Source: Paraburkholderia sp. BL10I2N1
GTDB taxonomy: Bacteria > Pseudomonadota > Gammaproteobacteria > Burkholderiales > Burkholderiaceae
Direction of reading: 5' to 3'
NCBI RefSeq assembly: GCF_004361815.1
Contig: NZ_SNWA01000001.1
Location: 2,728,001-2,792,000, forward strand
Length of the DNA stretch: 64,000 nucleotides
A model generated the notes under the pieces. It worked only from the letters and a program-made list of their open reading frames with translations. It did no database searches and was not told the DNA's origin. The position numbers and the translations under genes are program-made. This document shows, piece by piece, positions 27,475 to 36,344 of the stretch (positions are counted from its first letter, which is position 1; every line of letters begins with the position of its first letter).

Positions 27475-28053
27475 TCACTCGCGCGGCCTCGACAATGAGT
27501 TTGTAATGCTTCTGGCGAACTCTTCGCCAAGGTCCTCCCTGACCATGGCCAAGGCCACCTGGATACCGTCACTTACACCGCGCGACGAGTACAGGTTGCC
27601 ATCCTTCAAGCAGCCTTGATTGCTCTTGAAACGTACCAAGGGATACTCGGCGGAGAGACGTGGCGCGTCGCGCCAATGCGTAGCCAACACGCGATGGTCG
27701 GCAAGGCCGGCGCGTGCGATTAAAAAAGCCCCGTTGGACACCGACGCGAGTCTTCGCACCCTACGTCCGGCATCACTGAGCCAGTCCACCAGTTCGCAAT
27801 GGTCGCGCCCCGCGCTGATGACCGGGCAACCTGGCACTACGACGATGTCGAATAGAGCATGCACATCCGACAGACATTCCGTCGTGCCCACCGCTACGCC
27901 ATTCGAGCATAGGACGGGCCCCGGGGACGGCCCCACGAGATGCTGCTTGTACAACGTTGAGCCGCACAGACGGTTTGCTTCGTGGAAAACATCCATCGGG
28001 CCCGTCACTTCGAGCAGCCGAAATCCTGCGTACAGCATCATCGCAACATGCAT
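27475..28053 (-). CDS. DJ-1/PfpI domain protein, GlxA-like without AraC domain
   Basis: A 192-residue protein equal to the N-terminal domain of GlxA-type regulators. It aligns by eye to the neighbouring GlxA gene: LLEVTGPMDVFHEANRL, CSNGVAVGTTEC, VVVPGCPVISAG, VSNGAFLIARAGLADHRVLA, THWRDAPRLSAEYP. It lacks the AraC helix-turn-helix and ends at IVNSLSRPRE-like residues. The conserved nucleophile-elbow Cys of DJ-1 proteins is Ser106 here. It may be a ligand-binding relic or a stand-alone enzyme-like protein. It is divergent from the full-length paralogue. Confidence 0.78.
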   Translation of the reverse strand: MHVAMMLYAGFRLLEVTGPMDVFHEANRLCGSTLYKQHLVGPSPGPVLCSNGVAVGTTECLSDVHALFDIVVVPGCPVISAGRDHCELVDWLSDAGRRVRRLASVSNGAFLIARAGLADHRVLATHWRDAPRLSAEYPLVRFKSNQGCLKDGNLYSSRGVSDGIQVALAMVREDLGEEFARSITNSLSRPRE

Positions 28054-28567
28054 GGGCCGTCACTCCACGAGTCCACTGCAGTCGAGCGGTAGCATCCGCT
28101 GCGACCGCACCCGGTTATCACCCGGTGCGAGGTATGGCCTTCTTTCGACATGACGGATCTGTCCTTGGTTACCGTCCCGTATCGACCTCGACCGCGACTA
28201 TTGAAGAGGCGGCCGTAGCCGCATCCATCAGACCGAGTCTAATCAGTCGGCATGGGAGAGGAAAGACGTGGATGTCGCCATGTCTGGCCAATCAACGTGA
28301 GATTTGGGCCAACGGCCGCTGCGGTAATGTCGTATGTTGCGTTGCGTCTGGAAGGTTGGTGTCCGCTGGGCACCGCTCGACTCCAGTTCGCTTTACGCGG
28401 ACGCAAAAGACAATTACCGGTTAGTACGTCCCTGTTTCCGGGCTATTGCGGTAAGCTGCGATACCGCTCGTCAATACAGGTTAGCTGGCTTGGTCCAGTC
28501 GTTCGGGTGAAGCCAGGCGAATCGCCGGTCACGGAAACGGGCCTATTAACTCCACGAAGGTCACGGC
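28054..28567. other. Intergenic tract between the two GlxA-like genes
   Basis: About 510 bases separating divergent paralogues; both promoters must lie here. No family features in any frame. The second half has lower coding quality than its surroundings. Confidence 0.4.
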
Positions 28568-29593
28568 ATGAAAGTCGCCATTGTTATATTCGATGGTGTG
28601 CAGGCGCTCGATGTTGCGGGCCCGCTCGACGTGTTTGCGGAAGCAAACACGATCCTTTCCGCACAGCAGAAATATGAAGTCTCCCTCGTGGGACCCCGGG
28701 CTGGCACAGTGACCTGCTCGAACGGGATGCAACTTTCCGTGCCGTTTGGCTATGCGGATCTCGACACGCAATGGGACCTGCTACTGGTCGCAGGAGGGCC
28801 GCAATTGCCCAACGCTCAACCGTCAGGTGACTTTCTGACGTGGTTGCGAAATCAGGCACGAGACGCGACACGGTTTGGCTCCGTTTGCAACGGGGCATTC
28901 GTGCTTGCACATGCGGGACTGCTTGACGGCAAGGAAGTGACGACTCATTGGGCGGACGCGGGCCGCCTTGCCCACGAATTTCCGCAGACGTGTGTGCAGC
29001 CCGACAAGATCTTCGTTCGTGACGGACGCCTCTTTACTTCGGCCGGCGTGACGGCCGGCATCGATCTATGCCTGTCGCTTGTCGCGGAAGACTGGGGACA
29101 CGAGTTGGCGGTGCGTGTTGCAAAACGTCTTGTCGTTTATATCCAGCGGGAAGGCGGCCAGTCTCAGTACAGCCCGTATATTGGAACAGGGAGGGACGAA
29201 GATCCGATTATCGGCAAAGTGCACCGATATGTGACAGAGCATATAACCGATGCACTATCGATCGAACAACTCGCAAGCGCAGTTGCAGTGAGTCGACGGA
29301 CCTTCTCGAGACTATTTGCGAAGTATGCGAAGGTGACGCCGTCCGTGTTTGTCGAGCAGGTTCGCGTCGACACCGCGAGGAAGTTGCTCGAAGACACGGA
29401 TGCACCGCTTAAGACCGTAGCATTCAAATGCGGCTTCCGCAGCGCCACGCATATGCGCACGACTTTCTCCCGACGTCTAGAGGTAACACCGAAACAATAT
29501 CGGCAGCGATTCCGCGGCGAGGCAGGCAAGCAGGCATGGGTGGATAGCGGTGCCGGCAAGCAGGTCACTTTGCAAGGACTGTCTCATCTGTGA
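28568..29593 (+). CDS. GlxA family transcriptional regulator (DJ-1/PfpI plus AraC)
   Basis: A 341-residue regulator. Residues 1-165 are a DJ-1/PfpI domain with DVAGPLDVFAEAN, and the elbow Cys107 in SVCNGAFVLAHAGLLDG, then THWADAGRLAHEFP. The C-terminal third has an AraC-type domain: LSIEQLASAVAVSRRTFSRL and LKTVAFKCGFRSATHMRTTF, ending VTPKQYRQRF. Start ATG at 28568 has GAAGG upstream. The gene ends in a GTGA overlap with the DNA glycosylase gene, so the two are translationally coupled. Confidence 0.9.
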   Translation: MKVAIVIFDGVQALDVAGPLDVFAEANTILSAQQKYEVSLVGPRAGTVTCSNGMQLSVPFGYADLDTQWDLLLVAGGPQLPNAQPSGDFLTWLRNQARDATRFGSVCNGAFVLAHAGLLDGKEVTTHWADAGRLAHEFPQTCVQPDKIFVRDGRLFTSAGVTAGIDLCLSLVAEDWGHELAVRVAKRLVVYIQREGGQSQYSPYIGTGRDEDPIIGKVHRYVTEHITDALSIEQLASAVAVSRRTFSRLFAKYAKVTPSVFVEQVRVDTARKLLEDTDAPLKTVAFKCGFRSATHMRTTFSRRLEVTPKQYRQRFRGEAGKQAWVDSGAGKQVTLQGLSHL

Positions 29594-30120
29594 CTTACAT
29601 CGATTCCGTTCAATCTCTTCCTGATGTCATGGAAACGGGCTTGTCGCTAGTATTTTGCGGAATCAATCCGGGCATCCGTGCGGCATCGACAGGTCACCAC
29701 TTTGAGGGCAGAGGCAATCGGTTCTGGCGGGTCATGCATCTTGCAGGCTTTACTCCAGAACTGATTCGTCCCGAAGACGACCGCACGGTTCTTCGATATG
29801 GTTGCGGTCTCACAACGGTGGTCCCGCGACCCACCGCGCAGGCCGCCGAACTGTCACGACCGGAGATTGAGCTGGCCGGAGATGCTTTTCGGCGGAAGAT
29901 CGATCAGTATGCCCCGCGGCACATCGTTTTCCTTGGAAAGATGGCACTCTCGGCGATCTCCGGCACGCGCGATATCCGTTGGGGGCCACAAACCAGGCCA
30001 TTCGGCGGCGCACAGGCATGGGTCGTGCCCAACCCAAGTGGACTGAACAGGGCGTTCGACCTTGATGCGCTGGTGAGCGCCTACCGGGAAGTTCGTATTG
30101 CAGTAGCGTCCACGTCTTGA
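29590..30120 (+). CDS. mug: Mismatch-specific uracil/thymine-DNA glycosylase
   Basis: A 176-residue MUG/TDG-family base-excision repair enzyme that removes uracil or ethenocytosine opposite guanine. The catalytic motif is present as VFCGINPGIRAASTGHHF, followed by GRGNRFWRVMHLAGFTPELI, and the C-terminal DNA-intercalating motif VVPNPSGLNRAF. Start is GTG overlapping the GlxA stop (GTGA). Its 3' end overlaps the convergent LysR gene by 40 bases. Length is normal for Mug. Coexpression with a GlxA regulator is unusual but not functionally explained. Confidence 0.9.
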   Translation: MTYIDSVQSLPDVMETGLSLVFCGINPGIRAASTGHHFEGRGNRFWRVMHLAGFTPELIRPEDDRTVLRYGCGLTTVVPRPTAQAAELSRPEIELAGDAFRRKIDQYAPRHIVFLGKMALSAISGTRDIRWGPQTRPFGGAQAWVVPNPSGLNRAFDLDALVSAYREVRIAVASTS

Positions 30121-31013
30121 AGATGCGCGTTTTTGCGTAGTGTCTCGGTAACGAATTCCACGAAAGCGCGAATCTTGCCGCTGCTGCTTCGCCGCTCTAC
30201 ATGAAGCAGGTTCACCGGGGTCGCCTCGGGCTCGAATGACGTCAGGACAGCCTGGAGCCTGCCGTCGGCTACCTCAGGAGCCGCCTGATACGACAGCAAC
30301 TGGGTTAGCCCCACACCGTCAACGGCGGCGAGAATGGCAGCGGGCCCCAGGTCGACGATCATCCGTGGCCGAAGTCTGACAGGCAACCTCGAACCGTTCT
30401 CATTGAACACCCACTCAAGCGGAAGCGAGACGCCAGTGAAGGACACACAGTGGTGATGGGTCAGATCCCTGGGGTGAAGCGGTTCCCCATGCGCGGCGAG
30501 ATAAGAGGGCGCCGCGTAGGTTCGACGTCGCACAAAACCCAGCGGAATGGCGAATGTCGAGGAGTCTCCGAGGTGGCCGACACGGATAGCAATATCCACC
30601 CCTTCCTCTAGAAGCCGCGTGGTTCGATCGACGTACACCGCATTGACGCTGACGTCCGGATAACGCAGCGCGAAGGCGTTGACCAGAGGAGCGACATATC
30701 GCTGGCCGAACAGGACCGGAGCAGAAACGGTCAACGTCCCTACGGGCTTGAGTTGATCGGCCGCGATGTTTGCTTCCGCATCCGTGATGGTGTCTAACAC
30801 CTTCCTGCAGGCTTCGAGGTATGCCATGCCTGCATCCGTCGGACGAATCGTTCGAGTCGTCCGGGCAAGCAGATCCGTGCCAAGACGGGATTCTAGAGAA
30901 TTGACCGCCCGCGAGACCGCAGCGGTCGACATTCCGAGTTTGTCCGACGCGCCAGTAAAGCTGCCTCGGTCGACGACGGCTACGAAGACCTCCATCTCAC
31001 GCAATTTGTCCAT
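30081..31013 (-). CDS. LysR-family transcriptional regulator
   Basis: A 310-residue LysR regulator from the ATG at 31013 (MDKLREMEVFVAVVDRGSFT); an upstream in-frame ATG at 31052 adds 13 residues with no conserved features. The winged HTH reads KLGMSTAAVSRAVNSLESRL; the effector domain starts at GTLTVSAPVLFGQRYVAPLV and has EGVDIAIRVGHLGDSS, placing it in the DmlR/CrgA-like group. It is divergent from the tripartite efflux operon starting near 31651, which it likely controls. Confidence 0.9.
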   Translation of the reverse strand: MDKLREMEVFVAVVDRGSFTGASDKLGMSTAAVSRAVNSLESRLGTDLLARTTRTIRPTDAGMAYLEACRKVLDTITDAEANIAADQLKPVGTLTVSAPVLFGQRYVAPLVNAFALRYPDVSVNAVYVDRTTRLLEEGVDIAIRVGHLGDSSTFAIPLGFVRRRTYAAPSYLAAHGEPLHPRDLTHHHCVSFTGVSLPLEWVFNENGSRLPVRLRPRMIVDLGPAAILAAVDGVGLTQLLSYQAAPEVADGRLQAVLTSFEPEATPVNLLHVERRSSSGKIRAFVEFVTETLRKNAHLQDVDATAIRTSR

Positions 31014-31650
31014 TCCGCTTCCCACCCTGATCACCGCGTCCACACGTCGCAATTCTATTCGTTGTGGTGCGCGTGGTGACTGTCCGCGTCATCGAATGGC
31101 TCAAGGAAAACATCAATTGTCCAACGCTGAACGCTTTCGAGTTGACAGGAAGCGGTTTCTGATGATTTTCCACGTCGGAAAGGGTCGCCTTATAAGGTCG
31201 AAAAAGACTCTTTCAGATAATGAAGCTTAATGGCCGGTTGGCAAAATTCGCTAACTCATTGGCCCAATACTCACTAGCCTGGTTTCCAAAGCATCTGGTT
31301 TGTCCTCGACAATCACCACAATCGCCAGGCACCGGTCATGCGGCAACAAATCGACCAACGGCGCTGGCGTCGCGCGTTCACCACGTCACGTCGAATAGCC
31401 AACCATACGAAATAGGTGCCCATGTTTTCCGCAATGCTTGAAGTCCACCCCATACCCGAACAGTTTGACGCCGATCTCAGCGTGGCCAGGATTCGTCCGG
31501 GAGTACGGAATGTTCGATCACCGGGAAGCACCGCAATACCTTGAAGGGGCGCAACCTGAGGCGTGAACCGATCGCATTCCGTTATCGATGTTGGAGGGTC
31601 TTCGCTTTTCACACGACCTCCTTCCAGGATATTTAGATACCCTATCGAAC
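31014..31650. other. Divergent promoter region between LysR gene and efflux operon
   Basis: No gene is supported in these 640 bases. It should hold the LysR binding site(s) and both promoters. An unusually long gap for this arrangement; the part from 31240 to 31580 has protein-like words in several frames but no family, possibly a decayed gene. Confidence 0.45.
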
Positions 31651-33306
31651 ATGAGTAGAAATGGGACTCCTATGACTGCAGGCAATCCTTTAGCAAGTGG
31701 AACCGGAGCGCCGACCCTCGCACCGTCGCCGGCACCCGCTCCTGCGCCGGGGACAGAGGCTCATGCGCAGCCGACACCCAAACAACCCGCGCTTTCGCTT
31801 CGTCTCGCCGTCGGGCTCGGCGGGATGCTGCTGGCGTCTCTCCTGGCCATTCTCAACGAACAGGTCACTGCACTGTCGCTGGCGGACATTCAGGGCGCGC
31901 TCTCGATAGGGCATGACGACGGAACCTGGCTCACCACGCTGTTCGAGGCGGCTAATGTCGCGACGATGGTGTTTGCTCCGTGGTTTGGGATCACCTTCAC
32001 GCTCAAGCGATTTACGATCGGCGCCGTGATCGCGACGATGCTCTTAGGGTTCCTTTGCCCCTTCGCACCGAATCTGCTTACGCTCTATGTGTTGCGTGTC
32101 CTGCAGGGGATTGCCGGCGGATGCCTTCCCCCGATGTTGATCATCGTGGCACTACGCTATCTTCCGCCCAAGGTGAAGCTATACGGACTCGCCGGGTACG
32201 CGCTCACTGCGACGTTTGGACCGGCGCTCGGCACGCCGCTCGCAGCTTTGTGGACCGAGTATGCCGGTTGGCAAATGGCATTCTGGAAAATCGTGCCGCT
32301 TGGGATCGTAAGCTGTGTGGCGATCCTGCGGGGTCTTCCGCCAGATCCGCTCAAACTCGAACGACTCGGGGCATTCAACTGGACCGGCTTTCTGACGGGA
32401 TTTCCGGCCGTCGCCATGCTCGTGATCGGCCTTCTGCAAGGCGATCGTCTTGACTGGCTCGATTCCGGGTTCATTCGCGTGATGTTTGTGGGTGGCGGGC
32501 TGCTATTGGTGACATTCCTCGTCAACGAGTGGTTTCACGCGCTGCCCTTTTTCAAGCTGCAGTTGCTGTCGCGCAGAAACTTTACGCACGGACTGACGAC
32601 GCTCGCGGGCGCGGTCATCCTGCTGGTTGGCGTGGCTACGATACCCGGCCAATATCTCGCCAGGGTTCACACCTACCGGCCGCTGCAAACTGCGCCCTTG
32701 TCGTTGCTGGTTGCAATCCCGCTACTCATCGTGCTTCCCCTGACGGCTGCCGTCCTGAATCTACGGCGGGTCGATCACCGGTGGGTCATGGCCATTGGAT
32801 TGTGCCTCATGGTTACCACCTGCCTGATGGGAAGCTTCATCACGTCCGAGTGGATCCGCAACAATTTCTACTGGCTTCAATCGATACAGATCATCGCGCA
32901 ACCGATGGTGATCCTGGCGATCCTGATGGGCGTGACGACGGGCTTGCCCCCCACAGACGGTCCGTTTGCTTCGGCGATGTTCAACTCGCTTAAAACGTTT
33001 TCCGCGGCTGCGGCAACGGGTCTCATCGAAGGGTTGGGTACAGATCGCGAACGCCTTCATTCGAACATGCTCGTGGACCACTTAGGCAATCACGCGCTCG
33101 TGACGAGGCAGAGTATCGGCGCAGTTCATAGCCTCGGCGAACTTGCGCACCGGATACACGTGCAGGCAGTGGTACTCACCTCGGCGGATCTCTATCTCGT
33201 GATGGCAGGAGTAGCCGTTGCCCTTCTTTTTCTCGTGCCAGTGTTACCCGTGCGTATTTACCCGCCGTGGTGCACTACGCCCCCTCTCCCCACTAAGGGA
33301 CGATAG
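31651..33306 (+). CDS. MFS drug/proton antiporter, DHA2 (EmrB) type
   Basis: About 551 residues with some fourteen membrane helices. An unusual Pro/Ala-rich cytosolic N-terminal tail (GAPTLAPSPAPAPAPGTEAH) precedes helix 1 (LAVGLGGMLLASLLAILNEQ). DHA2 landmarks are WLTTLFEAANVATMVFAPWF and LRVLQGIAGGCLPPMLIIVA. The start is uncertain: ATGs at 31651 and 31672 and an ATG at 31588 are in frame with no strong ribosome site. It is followed after two bases by the membrane-fusion protein gene, so it exports toxic organics through a tripartite EmrAB-TolC-like machine. Confidence 0.88.
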   Translation: MSRNGTPMTAGNPLASGTGAPTLAPSPAPAPAPGTEAHAQPTPKQPALSLRLAVGLGGMLLASLLAILNEQVTALSLADIQGALSIGHDDGTWLTTLFEAANVATMVFAPWFGITFTLKRFTIGAVIATMLLGFLCPFAPNLLTLYVLRVLQGIAGGCLPPMLIIVALRYLPPKVKLYGLAGYALTATFGPALGTPLAALWTEYAGWQMAFWKIVPLGIVSCVAILRGLPPDPLKLERLGAFNWTGFLTGFPAVAMLVIGLLQGDRLDWLDSGFIRVMFVGGGLLLVTFLVNEWFHALPFFKLQLLSRRNFTHGLTTLAGAVILLVGVATIPGQYLARVHTYRPLQTAPLSLLVAIPLLIVLPLTAAVLNLRRVDHRWVMAIGLCLMVTTCLMGSFITSEWIRNNFYWLQSIQIIAQPMVILAILMGVTTGLPPTDGPFASAMFNSLKTFSAAAATGLIEGLGTDRERLHSNMLVDHLGNHALVTRQSIGAVHSLGELAHRIHVQAVVLTSADLYLVMAGVAVALLFLVPVLPVRIYPPWCTTPPLPTKGR

Positions 33307-33308
33307 TC

Positions 33309-34385
33309 ATGTCATTCGTTGCTCGATCTCCCCTCAAGATTATTCCTGTGGTTGCTCTGGTTGTCGCAGTGGGTGTTGGCGTATGGGCTTGCTCGGGACT
33401 GTCAGGCGGCTCGAATACCGAATCCACAAACGATGCTTATGTAGAGGCCGATTTCACCCTCGTGGCACCGCGTATCGCCGGCGAAATATCCGAGGTATTG
33501 GTCAACGACAACCAGTCAGTCAAAGCCGGGCAAATGCTGGTACGTATTGATGACCGTGACTTCAGGGCCGCATTGATGAGTGCGGAAGCGGACGTGGCTG
33601 CGGCAAAGGCGTCCGTCGCGAACTTCGACGCCGAGATCGTGCGGCAGCCCTCGCTGGTCGAGCAGGCGCGTGCGACGCTCAAATCCGACGATGCGTCAAT
33701 CGAGTTTGCGCGAGCAAACGCCGCGCGGTACCAGAATCTCTCGGAAGCCGGCGCAGGAACGACTCAGGAGCAGCAGCACGCTTCGAGCACGCTCGCCGAG
33801 AAGCTCGCGCAGCAGGCACACGACCAGGCCGCGCTGGCGTCGACTGAGCAGAACCTCGCCGTATTGAATACCCAGCGCGACAAGGCGGCCGGTGCGCTCG
33901 CACGCGCCGAGGCGGCGCTCGAGCAGGCAAAGCTCAACCTGTCCTACACGGAGATTCACGCGCCGGTCGACGGCAAGGTTGGGCGGCGTTCTGCGCGGGT
34001 GGGGGCATTCGTGACGCCTGGTGCGCCGGTTCTCGCGATCGTGCCGCTTTCCGAAGCCTATGTCGTTGCCAACTTCCAGGAAAACCAGATCACCTACATG
34101 CGGCCTGGCGAAAGCGTGCGGATCAAGGTCGACAGCTCTCCTGGCGTTGTCATTCACGGCCGTGTCGATAGTCTCGCTCCCGCAACCGGTGTGAGCTTTG
34201 CGCCTATCGCACCCGACAATGCGACGGGCAACTTCACGAAGGTCGTCCAACGCGTACCTGTCAAGATCACCATCGACCAGGGGCAAGCGGCGGCGTCTGC
34301 CTTGAGCGTGGGTCTTTCTGTCGAAGCCGAAGTCGCCGTCGGTCGGCATGGCGAGACGCTGGCCGAACGGGGAGATGGAAAATGA
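33309..34385 (+). CDS. HlyD/EmrA-family membrane fusion protein
   Basis: A 358-residue periplasmic adaptor anchored by one N-terminal helix (LKIIPVVALVVAVGVGVWAC). A biotinyl-lipoyl half motif TNDAYVEADFTLVAPRIAGE and its partner LSYTEIHAPVDGKVGRRSAR flank a long alpha-hairpin coiled coil (about residues 95-215). The beta-barrel segment VVANFQENQITYMRPGESV follows, as in EmrA. It links the MFS pump to the outer-membrane channel. The stop overlaps the next start as ATGA. Confidence 0.92.
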   Translation: MSFVARSPLKIIPVVALVVAVGVGVWACSGLSGGSNTESTNDAYVEADFTLVAPRIAGEISEVLVNDNQSVKAGQMLVRIDDRDFRAALMSAEADVAAAKASVANFDAEIVRQPSLVEQARATLKSDDASIEFARANAARYQNLSEAGAGTTQEQQHASSTLAEKLAQQAHDQAALASTEQNLAVLNTQRDKAAGALARAEAALEQAKLNLSYTEIHAPVDGKVGRRSARVGAFVTPGAPVLAIVPLSEAYVVANFQENQITYMRPGESVRIKVDSSPGVVIHGRVDSLAPATGVSFAPIAPDNATGNFTKVVQRVPVKITIDQGQAAASALSVGLSVEAEVAVGRHGETLAERGDGK

Positions 34386-35923
34386 ATGCGAGGGACTTTT
34401 CCCTCCGCGCGTTAGCGTTGGAGATATTGGCGTGCGTTGCAATAGCGGGCTGCACCGTCGGACCGGATTTCAAACGTCCAACCACGTCCACGCCGGCGGA
34501 AGTCTTTGATCGAACCCAATCTGCGCAGGGATCAAGCAGGGCCGTCGAAGCCGGATTCAATTCAGATTGGTGGACACTGTTTAACGATCCCACGTTGAAC
34601 GCGCTCGAACAGCAACTGGCCGATGCGAACCTCGATGTGGCCGCGGCGTCGGCCCGCCTGCGGCAAAGCCGGGCCGAACAGCGCGTTGCGGGTGCGGCAG
34701 AATATCCCACGTTAGACGGCGCTGCGTCGTACAACCGCGAGCGCGGAAGCGAGAACGGCATTCTGTCTCTGCTTGGAGTCACGCCGACCGGAACCCAATC
34801 GCAATCCGCTTCGGGTAATGCGCCGCTTGGCGTGGCGCCGTTGCCGGGCTCCAAAGGTTCGCCGGCTTACAACCTCTATCAATTCGGCTTCGATGCATCC
34901 TGGGAAATCGACATCTGGGGCCGGAATCGACGCGGTGTCGAAGCCGCGTCCGCCTTGACGGAAGCGTCCTACGAAGACCGAAACGCAGTTTTGTTGTCTG
35001 CCCGCGCCGAACTCGCGCGAGACTATATCGAGTTGTGCGACACGCAGTCGCTGTTGCGGATCGCGAGACAAAACCTCGAGATTGCTCGCAATACCACGAA
35101 GCTCACGCAGAAACGGGCGCGTGAAGGCGTAACGACGGATCTGGATGTGGCCAACGCTTCCGCGCAGGCGGCGTCAATCGAAAGTCTGATTCCGACGCTC
35201 GAATCGCAAAGCGAGATCCGGATCAACGCGATTGGCGTATTGCTCGCCGAGGAACCGGGTGCGCTTAAGCAAACGCTCGGCGAGCCGCATGACGTGCCCG
35301 AGCTACCTGGACAGGTGCCCATCGGCCTTCCGTCGGAGCTTGTGCAACGCAGACCCGATATCAGGAAGGCGGAGGCGGATCTGCATGCGGCCACGGCGTC
35401 GATCGGCATGGCAAAAGCGGATTTTTATCCGCGCATATCGCTAAATGGCAGCGCAGGTTTCCAGAGTCTTCAGCTCTCGAACCTCGCCAACTGGGCGTCG
35501 GGACAATTTGTTGTCGGCCCCTCCATCACAATGCCGATCTTCGAGGGCGGCCGCCTGAAGGGGACACTGCACTTACGCGAGGCGCAACAACAGGAGGCCG
35601 CGATCGTCTACAAACACACCGTGCTTGACGCCTGGCGCGAGGTGGACGACGCACTTGTCGTCTACGATGCCGAGCAACTGCGCCGCGATCAACTGACGAC
35701 AGTGGTTGCTCTGAACCAGCGTGCACTGTCGGTAGCGCAGCAGCGCTACAAGGCCGGGGCGGTTGACTATCTCGACGTGCTGAACGTGCAGAAGCAACTA
35801 CTGGAGGGCCAGAGCAACCTCGAACAAAGCAAGGCGACCGCTGCCGCGAATCTCATCACCCTCTGTAAGGCTCTCGGCGGCGGTTGGGAATCGACTTACG
35901 CCAATTCACAAGCCTCGCGTTGA
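34382..35923 (+). CDS. Outer-membrane efflux lipoprotein, NodT/OprM family
   Basis: A 513-residue TolC-like channel. A lipobox ACVAIAGC near residue 21-28 marks it as a lipoprotein, followed by TVGPDFKRPTT typical of NodT. Two duplicated OEP repeats are seen; the second has LPSELVQRRPDIRKAEADLH and AKADFYPRISLNGSAGFQSL. C-terminal QQRYKAGAVDYLDVLNVQKQ is also typical. Start overlaps the adaptor gene by four bases. Third gene of the efflux operon. Confidence 0.93.
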   Translation: MNARDFSLRALALEILACVAIAGCTVGPDFKRPTTSTPAEVFDRTQSAQGSSRAVEAGFNSDWWTLFNDPTLNALEQQLADANLDVAAASARLRQSRAEQRVAGAAEYPTLDGAASYNRERGSENGILSLLGVTPTGTQSQSASGNAPLGVAPLPGSKGSPAYNLYQFGFDASWEIDIWGRNRRGVEAASALTEASYEDRNAVLLSARAELARDYIELCDTQSLLRIARQNLEIARNTTKLTQKRAREGVTTDLDVANASAQAASIESLIPTLESQSEIRINAIGVLLAEEPGALKQTLGEPHDVPELPGQVPIGLPSELVQRRPDIRKAEADLHAATASIGMAKADFYPRISLNGSAGFQSLQLSNLANWASGQFVVGPSITMPIFEGGRLKGTLHLREAQQQEAAIVYKHTVLDAWREVDDALVVYDAEQLRRDQLTTVVALNQRALSVAQQRYKAGAVDYLDVLNVQKQLLEGQSNLEQSKATAAANLITLCKALGGGWESTYANSQASR

Positions 35924-36344
35924 CGGGAGCACTGAGGGGGCAGATGCAGCGTTTCTCGTATGCGTTCCAGGGTGCGTAGATGCGAACGTGCAAGCGTTGT
36001 TGCCTGAAGAGGTGCCGGGCAGCGACCGTTTATATGTTGTCAGGAAGCGGCGCAGCGGAAGTAGCATTGCAATGGCGTGGATGCAGCCTAACCTGGCCCA
36101 TAAACAGCCTTCTTCGGCGCGCGCGCAGCTTCAATCATTGTCAGAATGGCCAGAACCATTTCTCACGATTCTTCCAGAAGCACATCAAGAAAGTGCTAGA
36201 TGGGCTGTGCCTGGTACGGAGAACCCGTCGGAGCAATTGTCCATAAGCTGGTCCGGAACATACGCTGTTCTCGAGTTGGAAGGGAAATCGTCCTTTGATC
36301 CTGGCCGCTGATATTGTCAGCGGCCGTTTCCATGCGAGCCAGCC
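35924..36344. other. Intergenic tract upstream of the acetolactate synthase
   Basis: No gene is supported; plus-strand frames around 35980-36310 have no family features. A 9-bp perfect hairpin closes the tract (listed separately). Confidence 0.45.
36303..36325 (+). promoter_or_regulatory. Hairpin 20 bases upstream of the acetolactate synthase start
   Basis: GGCCGCTGA / TCAGCGGCC with a 5-base loop, followed by GTTTCC. The T run is weak, so it may be a terminator for upstream transcription or a 5'-leader structure affecting translation. No branched-chain-rich leader peptide is seen before it. Confidence 0.5.
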
